A stretch of 64,000 bases of DNA from Salibaculum sp031581025 (GTDB lineage: Bacteria > Pseudomonadota > Alphaproteobacteria > Rhodobacterales > Rhodobacteraceae). A program made the translations under genes and the position numbers. This document shows, in pieces, positions 15,777 to 24,322 of the stretch. A model generated the notes under the pieces. It was not told where the DNA came from, did not search any database, and saw only the letters and a program-made list of their open reading frames with translations. Location: the NCBI RefSeq assembly GCF_031581025.1, contig NZ_JAVLCA010000008.1. The stretch is one strand, 5' to 3'. The stretch's first letter is position 1; each line of letters starts with the position of its first letter.

Positions 15777-16904
15777 TCAAAGGTCGGCGCTGAATTCCTC
15801 GATCAGGTGGCGGACCACAGTGCGCATCTGGTCCTCGCCGTCGGCGCCCGCGTCGCGGGCCGCGCGGGCGGCGCCGCGCTGGCGTTCCGCGCTGGTGCCG
15901 CTGGTCATGATCTCGCGCAGCGCGTCGATCTCCCGGCTGCCTTGCAGCACGCCCGCGTCCGCCTCGACCAGCTCCAGAAGTTCCTCGAAAAGCTCGGGGA
16001 AGGGCACGATCTCGCCGCGGCCGAAGTCGATCAGCCCGCCGGTGGTGCCGTAGCGTTGCGCGCGCCAGCGGTTTTCCTGCACCAGAAAGTTGTCGTAGCG
16101 CCGCCAGCGCTGGTTGCGCACCCGCAACCGCCACAGCAGGCGGGTCAGCGCCTGGATCAGCGCCGCCAGTCCCAGCGCATGGTCAAGCCGGGGCGAGACA
16201 TCGCAGATCCGGGTCTCCAGCGTTGGGAAATGGGCCGAGGGGCGCAGGTCCCACCAGATCTTGGTGGCATCCTCGATCACCCCGAGGTCCACCAGCGCCT
16301 GGACCGAGCGTTGGTATTCGTCCCAGCTGTCCATGGCCGGTGGCAGCCCGGTGCGCGGCAGGTTGTCGAAGATCGACAGCCGGTAGGAGGCCAGCCCGGT
16401 GTCCTCGCCCTGCCAATAGGGCGAGGAGGTGGACATGGCCAGAAGATGCGGCAGGAAATAGGACAGTTGGCCCAGCAGGTCGGCGCGCAGCGCGTCCGAG
16501 CCCAGGCCGACGTGGACGTGCATCCCGCAGATCAGCATCCGCCGGACCACGCCTCCCAGGTCGTCGCGCAGCTGGTCATAGCGCTGCTTGTGGGTGTGGT
16601 GCTGGTCCTTCCAGTCGGCCAGTGGGTGGCATGAGGCGGCGATGGGCGTCAGGCCGTATCTGTCGGCGCAGTCGCGGATGGTGCGGCGCAGATGGGCAAG
16701 GTCTTCGCGCGCCTCGGCCACGGTGGCGCAGACCTTGGTGCCGATCTCGATCTGGCATTGCAGGTATTCCGGGGCCACCTGCCCGCCGAGCGCCGCCTCG
16801 CAATCGGCCATCAGGCCCTCTGGAACCACGGCCAGCGCCATGGTGTCCTTGTCGACAAGAAGATATTCCTCCTCGATGCCGATCGAGAATTCCGGCTCAA
16901 TCAT
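15777..16904 (-). CDS. YbdK-type carboxylate-amine ligase (GCS2 family)
   Basis: The 375-residue protein belongs to the glutamate-cysteine ligase family 2. The start ATG 16904 follows a strong CAGGAGG. Family motifs include FSIGIEEEYLLVD (metal/ATP Glu residues), QCQIEIGTKVCATVAEAR, GMHVHVGLGS and RPSAHFPTLETRICDVSP. E. coli YbdK has weak gamma-glutamylcysteine synthetase activity; the natural substrate of most relatives is unknown. It sits between two valine-catabolism genes, which has no obvious metabolic link. No partner GATase or esterase gene of the type that accompanies some GCS2 ligases is adjacent. Confidence 0.88.
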   Translation of the reverse strand: MIEPEFSIGIEEEYLLVDKDTMALAVVPEGLMADCEAALGGQVAPEYLQCQIEIGTKVCATVAEAREDLAHLRRTIRDCADRYGLTPIAASCHPLADWKDQHHTHKQRYDQLRDDLGGVVRRMLICGMHVHVGLGSDALRADLLGQLSYFLPHLLAMSTSSPYWQGEDTGLASYRLSIFDNLPRTGLPPAMDSWDEYQRSVQALVDLGVIEDATKIWWDLRPSAHFPTLETRICDVSPRLDHALGLAALIQALTRLLWRLRVRNQRWRRYDNFLVQENRWRAQRYGTTGGLIDFGRGEIVPFPELFEELLELVEADAGVLQGSREIDALREIMTSGTSAERQRGAARAARDAGADGEDQMRTVVRHLIEEFSADL

Positions 16905-17021
16905 CCCGGCCTCCTGTCCCGCGTGTCCCTGGCGGGCATTCTGCGGCGACATGGGCCGAACGGCAAGTATCAGAGGCGGAGGGGCAGCCCGTGGCCGCCC
17001 CCGCGCCGGGCCGTCTGCTGC

Positions 17022-18521
17022 TCAGTCCATGGCCTTGAAGTTGAATTCGCCGCCGTCCTTGATCCCCGAGAACCAGCGCGAAGTCACGGTCTTGGTGCGC
17101 GTATAGAACCGGAATGCGTCGGGGCCATACTGGTTGAGGTCGCCGAAACCGGATTTCTTCCAGCCGCCGAAGGTGTGGTAGGACAGCGGCACCGGGATCG
17201 GAAAGTTGACCCCGACCATGCCCACGTTCACCCGGTGCGCATAGTCGCGCGCGGTGTCGCCATCGGCGGTATAGATCGCGGTCCCGTTGCCATAGGGATT
17301 GTCCATGACCAGTTGCAGCGCCTCGTCGTAGCTGCCCGCGCGGACCTGGCACAGGACGGGACCAAAGATCTCTTCGCGGTAGATCTCCATCTCGGGGGTG
17401 ACGCGGTCGAAGAACGAAGGCCCGATGAAATAGCCCTCCTCATAGCCCTGCAGCGAGAAGTCGCGCCCGTCGATGCGCAACTCTGCGCCCTGGTCCACGC
17501 CCGATCCGATCAAGCCCAGTATTCGGTCGCGCGCCTGGGCGGTGATGACGGGGCCGTAGTCCACGTCCTCGCCGGCGGTATAGGGCCCGACCTTGAGCTT
17601 TTCGATGCGCGGCAGCAGCTTCTCGGTCAGCCGGTCGGCGGTCTCCTCGCCCACGGGAACGGCAACCGAGATCGCCATGCAACGCTCACCGGCGGCGCCA
17701 TAGCCCGCGCCCACCAGCGCGTCGGCGGCCTTGTCGAGGTCGGCGTCGGGCATGATGACCATGTGGTTCTTGGCCCCGCCAAAGCACTGGGCGCGCTTGC
17801 CGTTGGCGGTGGCGCGGGAATAGATGTAATGCGCGATGGGGGTCGAGCCGACGAAGCCCACTGCCTGGATCGTCTCGTTGTCCAGCAGCGCATCGACCGA
17901 TTCCTTGTCGCCGTTGACGACCTGCAGGATGCCGTCGGGCACACCGGCCTGCGAACACAGCTCGGCCAGCATCAGCGCGGTGCTGGGCACCCGCTCCGAG
18001 GGTTTGAGGATCATCGCGTTGCCGCAGACGATGGCCCCGGCCAGTTTCCACAGCGGGATCATGGCCGGAAAGTTGAAGGGCGTGATGCCTGCGACCACGC
18101 CCAGCGGCTGACGCATCGAGTGCAGGTCGATGCCCGGCCCGCCGTTGTCGGTGAACTCGCCCTTGAGCATATGCGGCGCGCCCATGCAGAGCTCGACCAC
18201 TTCCAGCCCGCGCTGCACGTCGCCGCGCGCGTCGGGCAGGGTCTTGCCGTGCTCGCGGCTGACGGCTTCGGCCAGGGCGTCCATGTTCTCGTTGATGAGC
18301 TGGCCCAGCTTCATCATCACGCGCGCCCGGCGCTGCGGGTTCACATTCGCCCAGGCCTCTTGTGCCGTGGCCGCGCGGGCGACGGCATCGTCGACCTCTT
18401 GCGTGGTGGCCAGGGCCACCCTCGCCTGCACCTCCCCCTTGGCGGGGTTCATGACATCGGCGAAGCGGCCCGAGGTGCCCGCGACGCGCGCGCCGTCGAT
18501 GTAGTGACCGATCTCTTCCAT
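17022..18521 (-). CDS. mmsA: Methylmalonate-semialdehyde dehydrogenase (CoA-acylating)
   Basis: MmsA oxidises methylmalonate semialdehyde to propionyl-CoA (or malonate semialdehyde to acetyl-CoA) with NAD+ and CoA, the end of the valine route. The 499-residue length is exactly typical. ATG 18521 follows CAGGAGG. Visible motifs are GITPFNFPAMIPLWK and the catalytic Cys281 in GAAGERCMAISVAV. The usual Glu of hydrolytic ALDHs is replaced in FGGAKNHMVIMPD, as expected for the CoA-dependent class. It is divergent from a LysR gene across 105 bases that contain a repeated motif. The acyl-CoA dehydrogenase gene often found in such clusters is absent here. Confidence 0.95.
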   Translation of the reverse strand: MEEIGHYIDGARVAGTSGRFADVMNPAKGEVQARVALATTQEVDDAVARAATAQEAWANVNPQRRARVMMKLGQLINENMDALAEAVSREHGKTLPDARGDVQRGLEVVELCMGAPHMLKGEFTDNGGPGIDLHSMRQPLGVVAGITPFNFPAMIPLWKLAGAIVCGNAMILKPSERVPSTALMLAELCSQAGVPDGILQVVNGDKESVDALLDNETIQAVGFVGSTPIAHYIYSRATANGKRAQCFGGAKNHMVIMPDADLDKAADALVGAGYGAAGERCMAISVAVPVGEETADRLTEKLLPRIEKLKVGPYTAGEDVDYGPVITAQARDRILGLIGSGVDQGAELRIDGRDFSLQGYEEGYFIGPSFFDRVTPEMEIYREEIFGPVLCQVRAGSYDEALQLVMDNPYGNGTAIYTADGDTARDYAHRVNVGMVGVNFPIPVPLSYHTFGGWKKSGFGDLNQYGPDAFRFYTRTKTVTSRWFSGIKDGGEFNFKAMD

Positions 18522-18558
18522 GGGGTCCTCCTGCGATCTGTTCGGCACCATGTTACTC

Positions 18559-18612
18559 TTGCAATTTTGCCGGTAGAAGAGACAATACATCAAAACGATC
18601 TTGTAATTCTGC
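18559..18612. promoter_or_regulatory. Paired direct repeats, probable LysR operator of mmsA
   Basis: TTGCAATTTTGC (18559-18570) and TTGTAATTCTGC (18601-18612) differ at two positions and start 42 bases apart, four helical turns. They lie in the short divergent region between mmsA and the LysR gene. Paired sites on one DNA face are typical for LysR tetramers. The assignment to this regulator is inferred. Confidence 0.45.
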
Positions 18613-18626
18613 AAAATGGTGGCGCG

Positions 18627-19514
18627 ATGTGGAACTGGGACGACATGCGGGTTTTCCTCGCGGTGGCGCGGGCGCAGAGCCTGTCTGCTGCGGCACCGGC
18701 GCTGAAGATGGACCCGGCCACGGTCAGCCGCCGGATCGCCCGGCTGGAGTCGGACCTGGGCGCCGCCCTTTTCGTGAAGTCGCCGCAGGGCTATGCGCTG
18801 ACCGACCGGGGCGCGCGGATGCGCGACCGTGCCGCCGAGGCCGAGGCGGCGCTGGCGCTGGCTGCCGACGAGGGGCAGGGCGCGGGCGGCGGCCTGACCG
18901 GGCAGGTCCGCATCGGGGCGCCCGACGGCTGTGCCAACTACGTGCTGCCGCAGGTCTGTGCCGCCCTGCAGGCCGACAACCCCGACCTGGAAATCCAGAT
19001 CCTGGCCCTGCCGCGGGTGGTCAACCTGTCACGGCGCGAGGCGGACATGGCGATCACCGTCTCGCCCCCCGAGGCGGGGCGGCTGACCGTGCAGCGCATC
19101 ACCGCCTATCGGCTGCATCTTGCCGCCCATTGTGAAACCGCGCGCAGCATCGCGGCGCTGGACGATCTGCGGGGGCGGCCCGTGGTGGGCTACATCCCCG
19201 ACATGATCTTCGACAAGGAACTGGACTACCTCGGCGACCTGGCCGCGGGCGGCGTGCATCTGGCCTCGAACTCGGTGGCGGTGCAGGCGCAACTGCTGCG
19301 CGCGGGGGGAGGCGTGGGAATCGTGCACGACTTCGCGCTGCCCTTCGTGCCCGAGGTGGCGCGGGTGCTGACCGAGGCGGTCAGCCTGTCGCGCAGCTTC
19401 TACCTGGTGCGCCATGCCTCGGACCGCCGCTCGGACCGGCTCAACCGGCTGGCAGAGGCGCTGGCGGGCGGCATCCGGGCCGAGGTGGCGCGGCTGGAAC
19501 GCATGGTCGCTTGA
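18627..19514 (+). CDS. LysR-family transcriptional regulator, divergent from mmsA
   Basis: 295 residues. The N-terminal winged helix-turn-helix (MWNWDDMRVFLAVARAQSLS, then ATVSRRIARLESDLGAALF) covers 1-60. The LysR substrate-binding domain (about 90-290, LTGQVRIGAPDGCANYVLPQV) follows. The ATG at 18627 gives the normal LysR N-terminus; the same frame is open far upstream but there it is the antisense of mmsA. Its placement suggests it controls mmsA, with a valine-pathway intermediate as a possible inducer. Confidence 0.9.
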   Translation: MWNWDDMRVFLAVARAQSLSAAAPALKMDPATVSRRIARLESDLGAALFVKSPQGYALTDRGARMRDRAAEAEAALALAADEGQGAGGGLTGQVRIGAPDGCANYVLPQVCAALQADNPDLEIQILALPRVVNLSRREADMAITVSPPEAGRLTVQRITAYRLHLAAHCETARSIAALDDLRGRPVVGYIPDMIFDKELDYLGDLAAGGVHLASNSVAVQAQLLRAGGGVGIVHDFALPFVPEVARVLTEAVSLSRSFYLVRHASDRRSDRLNRLAEALAGGIRAEVARLERMVA

Positions 19515-19563
19515 CAGCGCGGCCTCCTGCGGTGACGCTGAGGAAAAGATGGAAGGACAAGCC

Positions 19564-20001
19564 ATGCTCGTGCAACAAATTCTTTCCGCCAAGGCCGTGG
19601 ACGGGGTGCTGACGCTGCGCAGCGACGCCCTGACCAAGGACGCTGCCGCGATCATGTCCGACCGCCGGATCGGGACCATGGTGATCAGCGACGACGACGG
19701 GATCACGCCGACGGGCATCCTGTCGGAACGCGACATCGTCCGCGAGATCGGCCGCCAGGGCCCAGAGTGCCTGTCCAAAACGGTGGGCGAGGTCATGACC
19801 CGCGATCCGGTCACCTGCACCCCCGCGGACGGTTCCGATGCGGTGCTGACCCGCATGACCGAGGGGCGCTTTCGCCACCTGCCGGTCATGGAAGACGGCC
19901 GGATGATCGGGTTGATCTCGATCGGGGACGTGGTCAAGGCGCGCCTCGCCGAACTGGCGATGGAGAAGGACGCGCTGGAAGGCATGATCATGGGCCACTG
20001 A
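19564..20001 (+). CDS. Two-CBS-domain protein
   Basis: The 145-residue protein is made only of a CBS pair (about 10-65 and 78-135), with IGTMVISDDDGITPTGILSERDIVRE and RFRHLPVMEDGRMIGLISIGDVVKARL. Such stand-alone Bateman modules bind adenine nucleotides and may regulate partner proteins; no partner is evident. ATG 19564 follows GGAAGGA at good spacing; ATG 19549 with GAGGAAA is an alternative. coaD follows 86 bases downstream. Confidence 0.88.
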   Translation: MLVQQILSAKAVDGVLTLRSDALTKDAAAIMSDRRIGTMVISDDDGITPTGILSERDIVREIGRQGPECLSKTVGEVMTRDPVTCTPADGSDAVLTRMTEGRFRHLPVMEDGRMIGLISIGDVVKARLAELAMEKDALEGMIMGH

Positions 20002-20087
20002 GGCCCGGAGCCGACCCGAAGCCGCTTGCATTCCCCCGCGCGGTCTTGTTGCCTGCGCCGCAAAACGGCAGCCTGAGAGGACCCGCA

Positions 20088-20579
20088 ATGCGCATCGGCC
20101 TTTACCCTGGCACCTTCGACCCGGTCACGCGTGGGCATGTGGACATCATTCGCCGGGCCTGTACCCTGGTGGACCGGCTGGTGATCGGGGTGGCCATCAA
20201 CCGTGACAAGGGGCCGCTCTTCACCCTGGAAGAGCGTGTGGCCATGATCGAGGCGGAATGCGCCACGCTATCGGGGGAAACCGGCACCGAGATCATCGCC
20301 CATCCTTTCGAGAACCTGCTGATCGACTGTGCCAATGACGTGGGCGCGCAGATCATCCTGCGCGGGCTGCGCGCGGTGGCTGATTTCGAATATGAATACC
20401 AGATGGTGGGCATGAACCGGGCGCTGGACGACCGCGTGGAGACGGTTTTCCTGATGGCCGACGCCAAGCACCAGGCCATCGCGTCGAAGCTGGTCAAGGA
20501 AATCGCGCGGCTGGGCGGGGACGTGTCGAAATTCGTCTCGCCCGCCATCGAGGCCGCGCTGCGCGACAGGCTGGGCTGA
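20088..20579 (+). CDS. coaD: Phosphopantetheine adenylyltransferase
   Basis: CoaD transfers AMP from ATP to 4'-phosphopantetheine, the penultimate step of coenzyme A synthesis. The 163-residue length is typical. MRIGLYPGTFDPVTRGHVDI carries the nucleotidyltransferase T/HxGH motif (TRGH). FENLLIDCANDVGAQIILRGLRAVADFEYE is the phosphopantetheine-binding stretch. The C-terminal ATP-binding motif appears as AIASKLVKEIARLGGDVS, where the usual ISSS is changed to IASK. The start is ATG 20088 after GAGAGGACCC. Confidence 0.95.
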   Translation: MRIGLYPGTFDPVTRGHVDIIRRACTLVDRLVIGVAINRDKGPLFTLEERVAMIEAECATLSGETGTEIIAHPFENLLIDCANDVGAQIILRGLRAVADFEYEYQMVGMNRALDDRVETVFLMADAKHQAIASKLVKEIARLGGDVSKFVSPAIEAALRDRLG

Positions 20580-20588
20580 TCCAGCGGA

Positions 20589-20697
20589 GCGGCTGCGCCG
20601 CGGAGGTCTTGTGGGCGCGGGAGGAGGCGCGACACCAAAACCCCGGCGAGGGGTCTGTGCCGCCGGGGTCATTCGAGTTTATTGGCCAAGATGAAGG
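20589..20697 (+). repeat. Composite dispersed element downstream of coaD (motifs A and B)
   Basis: Motif A (20589-20609) matches 41208-41228 at 20 of 21 bases. Motif B (20675-20697) is the 23-base repeat also found at 15486-15508, and a diverged form stands at 41294-41317. A and B occur in the same order and about 65 bases apart in both composite copies. The terminator-like hairpin 20640-20669 lies between them here. Confidence 0.65.
20640..20669 (-). terminator. Terminator of the DUF1127 gene
   Basis: ACCCCGGCG pairs perfectly with CGCCGGGGT over nine bases around a 12-base loop. On the minus strand it is followed by TTTT. It lies between the convergent coaD and DUF1127 genes and may act in both directions. 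Confidence 0.6.
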
Positions 20698-20702
20698 GGC
20701 CG

Positions 20703-20864
20703 TCAGCCGTAGACGGCCTTGCGGGCGATCTTGTCGGCATCGCCGGTGTAGAAGCCCAGATCTTCGAGGGCGATCTCGCGGGGCACATTGGCCAGCTCGC
20801 GCTTGGTGCGGGCATAGGCGGCGCGTTTCCTGAGGGCCGTGCGGAGGGTCGCGAAAGCGGTCAT
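20703..20864 (-). CDS. DUF1127 small basic protein
   Basis: A 53-residue frame from ATG 20864 (after AAGGAG) to TGA 20703 encodes MTAFATLRTALRKRAAYART and ends AIRKAVYG-like, with the DUF1127 core RELANVPREIALEDLGFYTGD. Short DUF1127 proteins are abundant in alphaproteobacteria. Work in Agrobacterium and Rhodobacter links them to RNA-related and phosphate or stress phenotypes, but the mechanism here is unknown. It has its own terminator downstream, so it is likely a monocistronic gene. Confidence 0.85.
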   Translation of the reverse strand: MTAFATLRTALRKRAAYARTKRELANVPREIALEDLGFYTGDADKIARKAVYG

Positions 20865-20993
20865 GTCAGTCTCCTTGGGGGTGGATGTTTGCGTGTCTGT
20901 TGCCCCTTCATATAGGGATGCTGCACCGCAGCACCACTGATGGTTTGCGCTAACGGGCTTGCACCTGCTGCATGACCCTCGGACGTCGACACG

Positions 20994-21018
20994 AAAAAGC
21001 CGCCCCCGGGGCGGCTTT
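20994..21018 (-). terminator. Terminator of gap
   Basis: AAAGCCGCCCC and GGGGCGGCTTT form a perfect inverted repeat around a single C (effectively a 9-bp stem). The minus strand continues with T residues. It lies 25 bases past the gap stop codon. Confidence 0.75.
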
Positions 21019-21042
21019 CAGAACCGGGCGGAGCCGCGGATG

Positions 21043-22044
21043 TCAGAGGTGCTTGCCCATCTCCACGGCGGTGTCGGCCATGCGGTTGGAGAAGCCCCAT
21101 TCGTTGTCATACCACGACAGGATGCGCACCATGCCGCCGTCCATGACCTTGGTCTGGTCGGTGTGGAAGACGCTCGAATGCGGGTCGTGGTTGAAATCGG
21201 TGCTGACCAGCGGCTTGTCGGTGTAGCCCAGCACACCCTTGAGGTGGCCGTCGGCGGCGGTGCGGATGGCGGCGTTGATCTCTTCGATGGTGGTGTCGCG
21301 GGCGGCCTCGAAAGTGAGGTCCACGACCGAGACATTGGGCGTGGGCACGCGGATCGCGACGCCGTCGAGCTTGCCGTCGAGATCGGGCAGGACCAACCCC
21401 ACGGCCTTGGCCGCGCCGGTCGAGGTGGGGATCATGGACAGCGCGGCGGCGCGGGCGCGGTAGAGATCCTTGTGCATGGTGTCCAGCGCCGGCTGATCGC
21501 CGGTATAGCTGTGGATCGTGGTCATGAAGCCCTTGACGATGCCGATCTCGTCATGAAGCACCGAGGCCACCGGCGACAGGCAGTTGGTGGTGCAGGAGGC
21601 ATTGGAGACGACGATATCCTCGGGGCCCAGTTGATCATGGTTCACACCGTAGACGATGGTCTTGTCCGCGCCCTTGCCCGGAGCGGAGATCAGAACGCGC
21701 TTGGCCCCGGTTTCCAGGTGGGCCTGGCAGGCCTCCTTTGAGGTGAAGATGCCGGTGCATTCGAGAACGACATCGACATCGGACCAGGGCAGCTCGGCGG
21801 GGTTGCGGATGGCGGTGACGGCGATGGGGCCGCGGCCCACGTCGATGCTGTTGTCGGTATGGCTGACCTCGACCGGGAACCGGCCGTGGACGCTGTCGAA
21901 CTGCAGCAGGTGGGCATTGGTCTCGACCGGACCGAGGTCGTTGATGGCGACGACCTCGATATCAGTGCGGCCCGACTCGATGATCGAACGCAGCACGTTG
22001 CGGCCGATGCGGCCGAATCCGTTGATGGCGACTTTGACTGACAT
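21043..22044 (-). CDS. gap: Glyceraldehyde-3-phosphate dehydrogenase, type I
   Basis: The enzyme interconverts glyceraldehyde-3-phosphate and 1,3-bisphosphoglycerate. The 333-residue product has the NAD fold start VAINGFGRIGRNVLR, Asp36 after the second strand (favouring NAD over NADP), catalytic Cys151 in SNASCTTNC and His178 in TTIHSYTGDQ. ATG 22044 follows GGAGGG. An upstream in-frame ATG at 22119 was rejected for lack of homology and binding site. There is a strong terminator downstream and a small membrane protein gene upstream on the same strand. It is a neighbour of the glycerol module, whose triose phosphate would enter here. Confidence 0.96.
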   Translation of the reverse strand: MSVKVAINGFGRIGRNVLRSIIESGRTDIEVVAINDLGPVETNAHLLQFDSVHGRFPVEVSHTDNSIDVGRGPIAVTAIRNPAELPWSDVDVVLECTGIFTSKEACQAHLETGAKRVLISAPGKGADKTIVYGVNHDQLGPEDIVVSNASCTTNCLSPVASVLHDEIGIVKGFMTTIHSYTGDQPALDTMHKDLYRARAAALSMIPTSTGAAKAVGLVLPDLDGKLDGVAIRVPTPNVSVVDLTFEAARDTTIEEINAAIRTAADGHLKGVLGYTDKPLVSTDFNHDPHSSVFHTDQTKVMDGGMVRILSWYDNEWGFSNRMADTAVEMGKHL

Positions 22045-22155
22045 GGAATGGCCCTCCGTCTGGATTGGCGTGAAGCGGCGCGCGCCGCTGTTGGCGCTAA
22101 CATCCGCTTTTTTGGTCAAAGGTCAACCCGCCAGTGTGGCCGCGGCATCGGAGGG

Positions 22156-22299
22156 TTAGCGCCAGAAAGCGACGTAGTGCAGCAATTCCATGAACTTGCG
22201 GCCCAGAAAGACGGTTGCCTCGGAGTCCTGCGCGACGTGATCGAAGGCCAGGAGCCCGGCCACAAGCAGCAACAGCCATGTCGCGAGCGCGTTGGTCAT
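22156..22299 (-). CDS. Small single-pass membrane protein upstream of gap (47 residues)
   Basis: ATG 22299 to TAA 22156 encodes MTNALATWLLLLVAGLLAFD, one membrane helix (about 6-19), and a C-terminal amphipathic segment ending FMELLHYVAFWR. I recall similar small proteins beside gap in other Rhodobacterales, mainly conserved at the Phe-Trp-Arg end; this is from memory. It is 111 bases upstream of the gap start. Function unknown. Confidence 0.65.
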   Translation of the reverse strand: MTNALATWLLLLVAGLLAFDHVAQDSEATVFLGRKFMELLHYVAFWR

Positions 22300-22713
22300 G
22301 ACGTCTTCTTAGGCGCGCCGTGCTGCGAACGCAAAGGCGCCGGGGGGTGTTTGTCGTGAAAACGGACGCATTCGGACCCGGGCATCGGGTTGGCATTCGT
22401 ACTCGATGGTGCGCCGGATGCTCTTGCTGCGCGCCGCACGGGGTGTGACGGGGCGATTGGTCGCGCCGCGTTTGTCGGAGCCGTGACCCGCGGTAAGTAG
22501 AATCAAACGCCGCGCGTCAGTGTCCAGAGAGCCACTCCGCCGCGCCCCGCGACCTTTTGGCGCGCCGGTGGCGGGCTGTTAAGTTGCTGTCATAACATAA
22601 AAATAACAAAAACGAAGAATTGCGAAAACAAAACAGTTGCGCCGTAGTGCATTTCATCACAGGTTTGTGTCACGACGCGCATGGAGGATGCGAGCCGTTT
22701 GGAGGAGGCCCCT
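22300..22713. other. Long leader region ahead of glpD
   Basis: A 414-base stretch between the small membrane gene and the glpD start. Its right third (about 22590-22640) is strikingly A-rich compared with the surrounding high-GC DNA and probably holds the glycerol operon promoter and operator. A minus-strand frame (22506-22309) is open but has no recognisable product and was not called. Confidence 0.6.
22605..22634 (+). promoter_or_regulatory. glpD: A-rich possible operator of the glycerol operon
   Basis: AACGAA and GCGAAAACAAAA repeats lie within an A-rich block about 80 bases ahead of the glpD start. CGAAAA-type repeats resemble operators of DeoR-type GlpR repressors, but no glpR gene lies in this window, so the assignment is tentative. 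Confidence 0.3.
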
Positions 22714-24309
22714 TTGGAAACCCGCTCGGAGAACGAGGTCACGGATCTTTTTATCATTGGTGGCGGCATCAATGGGTGTGGTATCGCACGCGATGCGGCT
22801 GGACGGGGGCTGTCGGTCACGCTGGCCGAGCGCGACGACCTAGCGGCGGCGACCTCCTCGTCGTCCACCAAGCTGTTTCACGGCGGACTGCGCTACCTGG
22901 AGTTCTTCGAGTTCCGCCTTGTCCGCGAGGCCCTGATCGAGCGCGAGACACTGCTGCGCGCGATGCCGCACATCAGCTGGCCGATGCGTTTCGTGCTGCC
23001 CTATCACAAGGACATGCGCTTCGACACCGAGACTCCGACCTCGAAGCTGCTGTCCGTGGTCATGCCCTGGATGAAGGGGCGGCGTCCGGCCTGGCTGATC
23101 CGACTGGGGCTGTTTCTTTATGATCACCTGGGCGGCCGCAAGATCCTGCCGGGCACCACGACGCTGGACCTGACGACGGCCCCCGAGGGCGCCCCGCTGC
23201 AGGACCGCTTCGCCAAGGCCTATGAATACTCCGACTGCTGGGTCGAGGATTCCCGGCTGGTCGTGCTCAACGCCCGCGACGCCGAGGCGCGCGGCACCCG
23301 CATCCGCACCCGGGCCGAGGTTGTCAACGCGGCGCGTGACGGTGATCTCTGGCGCATCGAGACGCGCGACACCGAGACCGGCGCGACCACGACGCACCGC
23401 GCGCGGATGCTGGTCAACGCCGCCGGCCCCTGGGTGGGCGACGTCATCCAGACGCGGGTGCGGCTCAATTCCAGCGACGGCGTGCGCCTGGTGCGCGGCA
23501 GTCACATCGTGACCCGCAAGCTCTATGACCACGACAAGTGCTATTTCTTCCAGGGCACCGACGGGCGGATCATCTTCGCCATCCCCTACGAGCGTGACTT
23601 CACCCTGATCGGCACGACCGACGCCGAACACGAGGACCCGTCGGTCAAGCCCGAGTGCACGCCGGACGAACGCCGCTACCTGCTGGATTTTGCCAACAAC
23701 TACTTCGAGCAGGAGCTGGGCGAGGAGGACATTGTCTGGACCTATTCCGGCGTCCGCCCGCTGCATGATGACGGGGCCAGCAGCGCGACGGCGGCGACGC
23801 GGGACTACACGCTCAAGGTCGAGGCCGCGGGCGGGGCGCCGATGCTCAATGTCTTCGGCGGCAAGATCACCACCTACCGGCGGCTGGCCGAGGCCGCGCT
23901 GGAGCAGATCGGCGGGCATCTGCCCGTGTCGAAAGGGCCCTGGACGGCGGGAGTGCCCTTGCCCGGCGGGGATTTCCCGGTCGATGGCGTCGAGGATCTT
24001 GTGACGGGACTCTGCCGCGACTACCCTTTCCTGACACGCGACTGGGCGCTGCGACTGGTGCGCGCCTACGGCACCGAGGCGCGCGAGATCCTGGGCGCGG
24101 CGCAAGGGGCGGACGCGCTGGGCCGGGATTTCGGCGCGACCCTGACCGAGGCCGAGGTCCGCTGGCTGATGACCCGCGAATACGCCCGTACCGCCCAGGA
24201 CGTGATCTGGCGGCGCAACAAGCTGGGGCTGCGGCTCGACCAGGCGCAGGTTGCCGCGCTGGAGGACTGGATGTCCGAGAACACGATCCGCGCGGATGCC
24301 GCGGAATGA
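22714..24309 (+). CDS. glpD: Glycerol-3-phosphate dehydrogenase (FAD, respiratory)
   Basis: GlpD oxidises sn-glycerol-3-phosphate to dihydroxyacetone phosphate and passes electrons to quinone at the membrane. About 531 residues. The FAD-binding start LFIIGGGINGCGIARDAAGRG is followed by TSSSSTKLFHGGLRYLE, VNAAGPWVGDV and a C-terminal helical domain. TTG 22714 was chosen because GGAGGAGG sits five bases upstream and the product then begins METRSENE, close to the E. coli GlpD start; ATG 22681 has no binding site. It heads an operon; glpS starts 13 bases after its stop. Confidence 0.94.
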   Translation: METRSENEVTDLFIIGGGINGCGIARDAAGRGLSVTLAERDDLAAATSSSSTKLFHGGLRYLEFFEFRLVREALIERETLLRAMPHISWPMRFVLPYHKDMRFDTETPTSKLLSVVMPWMKGRRPAWLIRLGLFLYDHLGGRKILPGTTTLDLTTAPEGAPLQDRFAKAYEYSDCWVEDSRLVVLNARDAEARGTRIRTRAEVVNAARDGDLWRIETRDTETGATTTHRARMLVNAAGPWVGDVIQTRVRLNSSDGVRLVRGSHIVTRKLYDHDKCYFFQGTDGRIIFAIPYERDFTLIGTTDAEHEDPSVKPECTPDERRYLLDFANNYFEQELGEEDIVWTYSGVRPLHDDGASSATAATRDYTLKVEAAGGAPMLNVFGGKITTYRRLAEAALEQIGGHLPVSKGPWTAGVPLPGGDFPVDGVEDLVTGLCRDYPFLTRDWALRLVRAYGTEAREILGAAQGADALGRDFGATLTEAEVRWLMTREYARTAQDVIWRRNKLGLRLDQAQVAALEDWMSENTIRADAAE

Positions 24310-24322
24310 GGAGGAGAGGGGC

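Noticed and set aside
16692..19514. A 940-codon plus-strand open frame
   Set aside because: Only its last 295 codons (LysR gene from 18627) are real. The rest is antisense to mmsA and the carboxylate-amine ligase and has no recognisable domain. High G+C makes long antisense frames common here.
22309..22506. Minus-strand frame in the glpD leader
   Set aside because: No binding site, Arg-rich composition typical of random high-GC frames, no domain.
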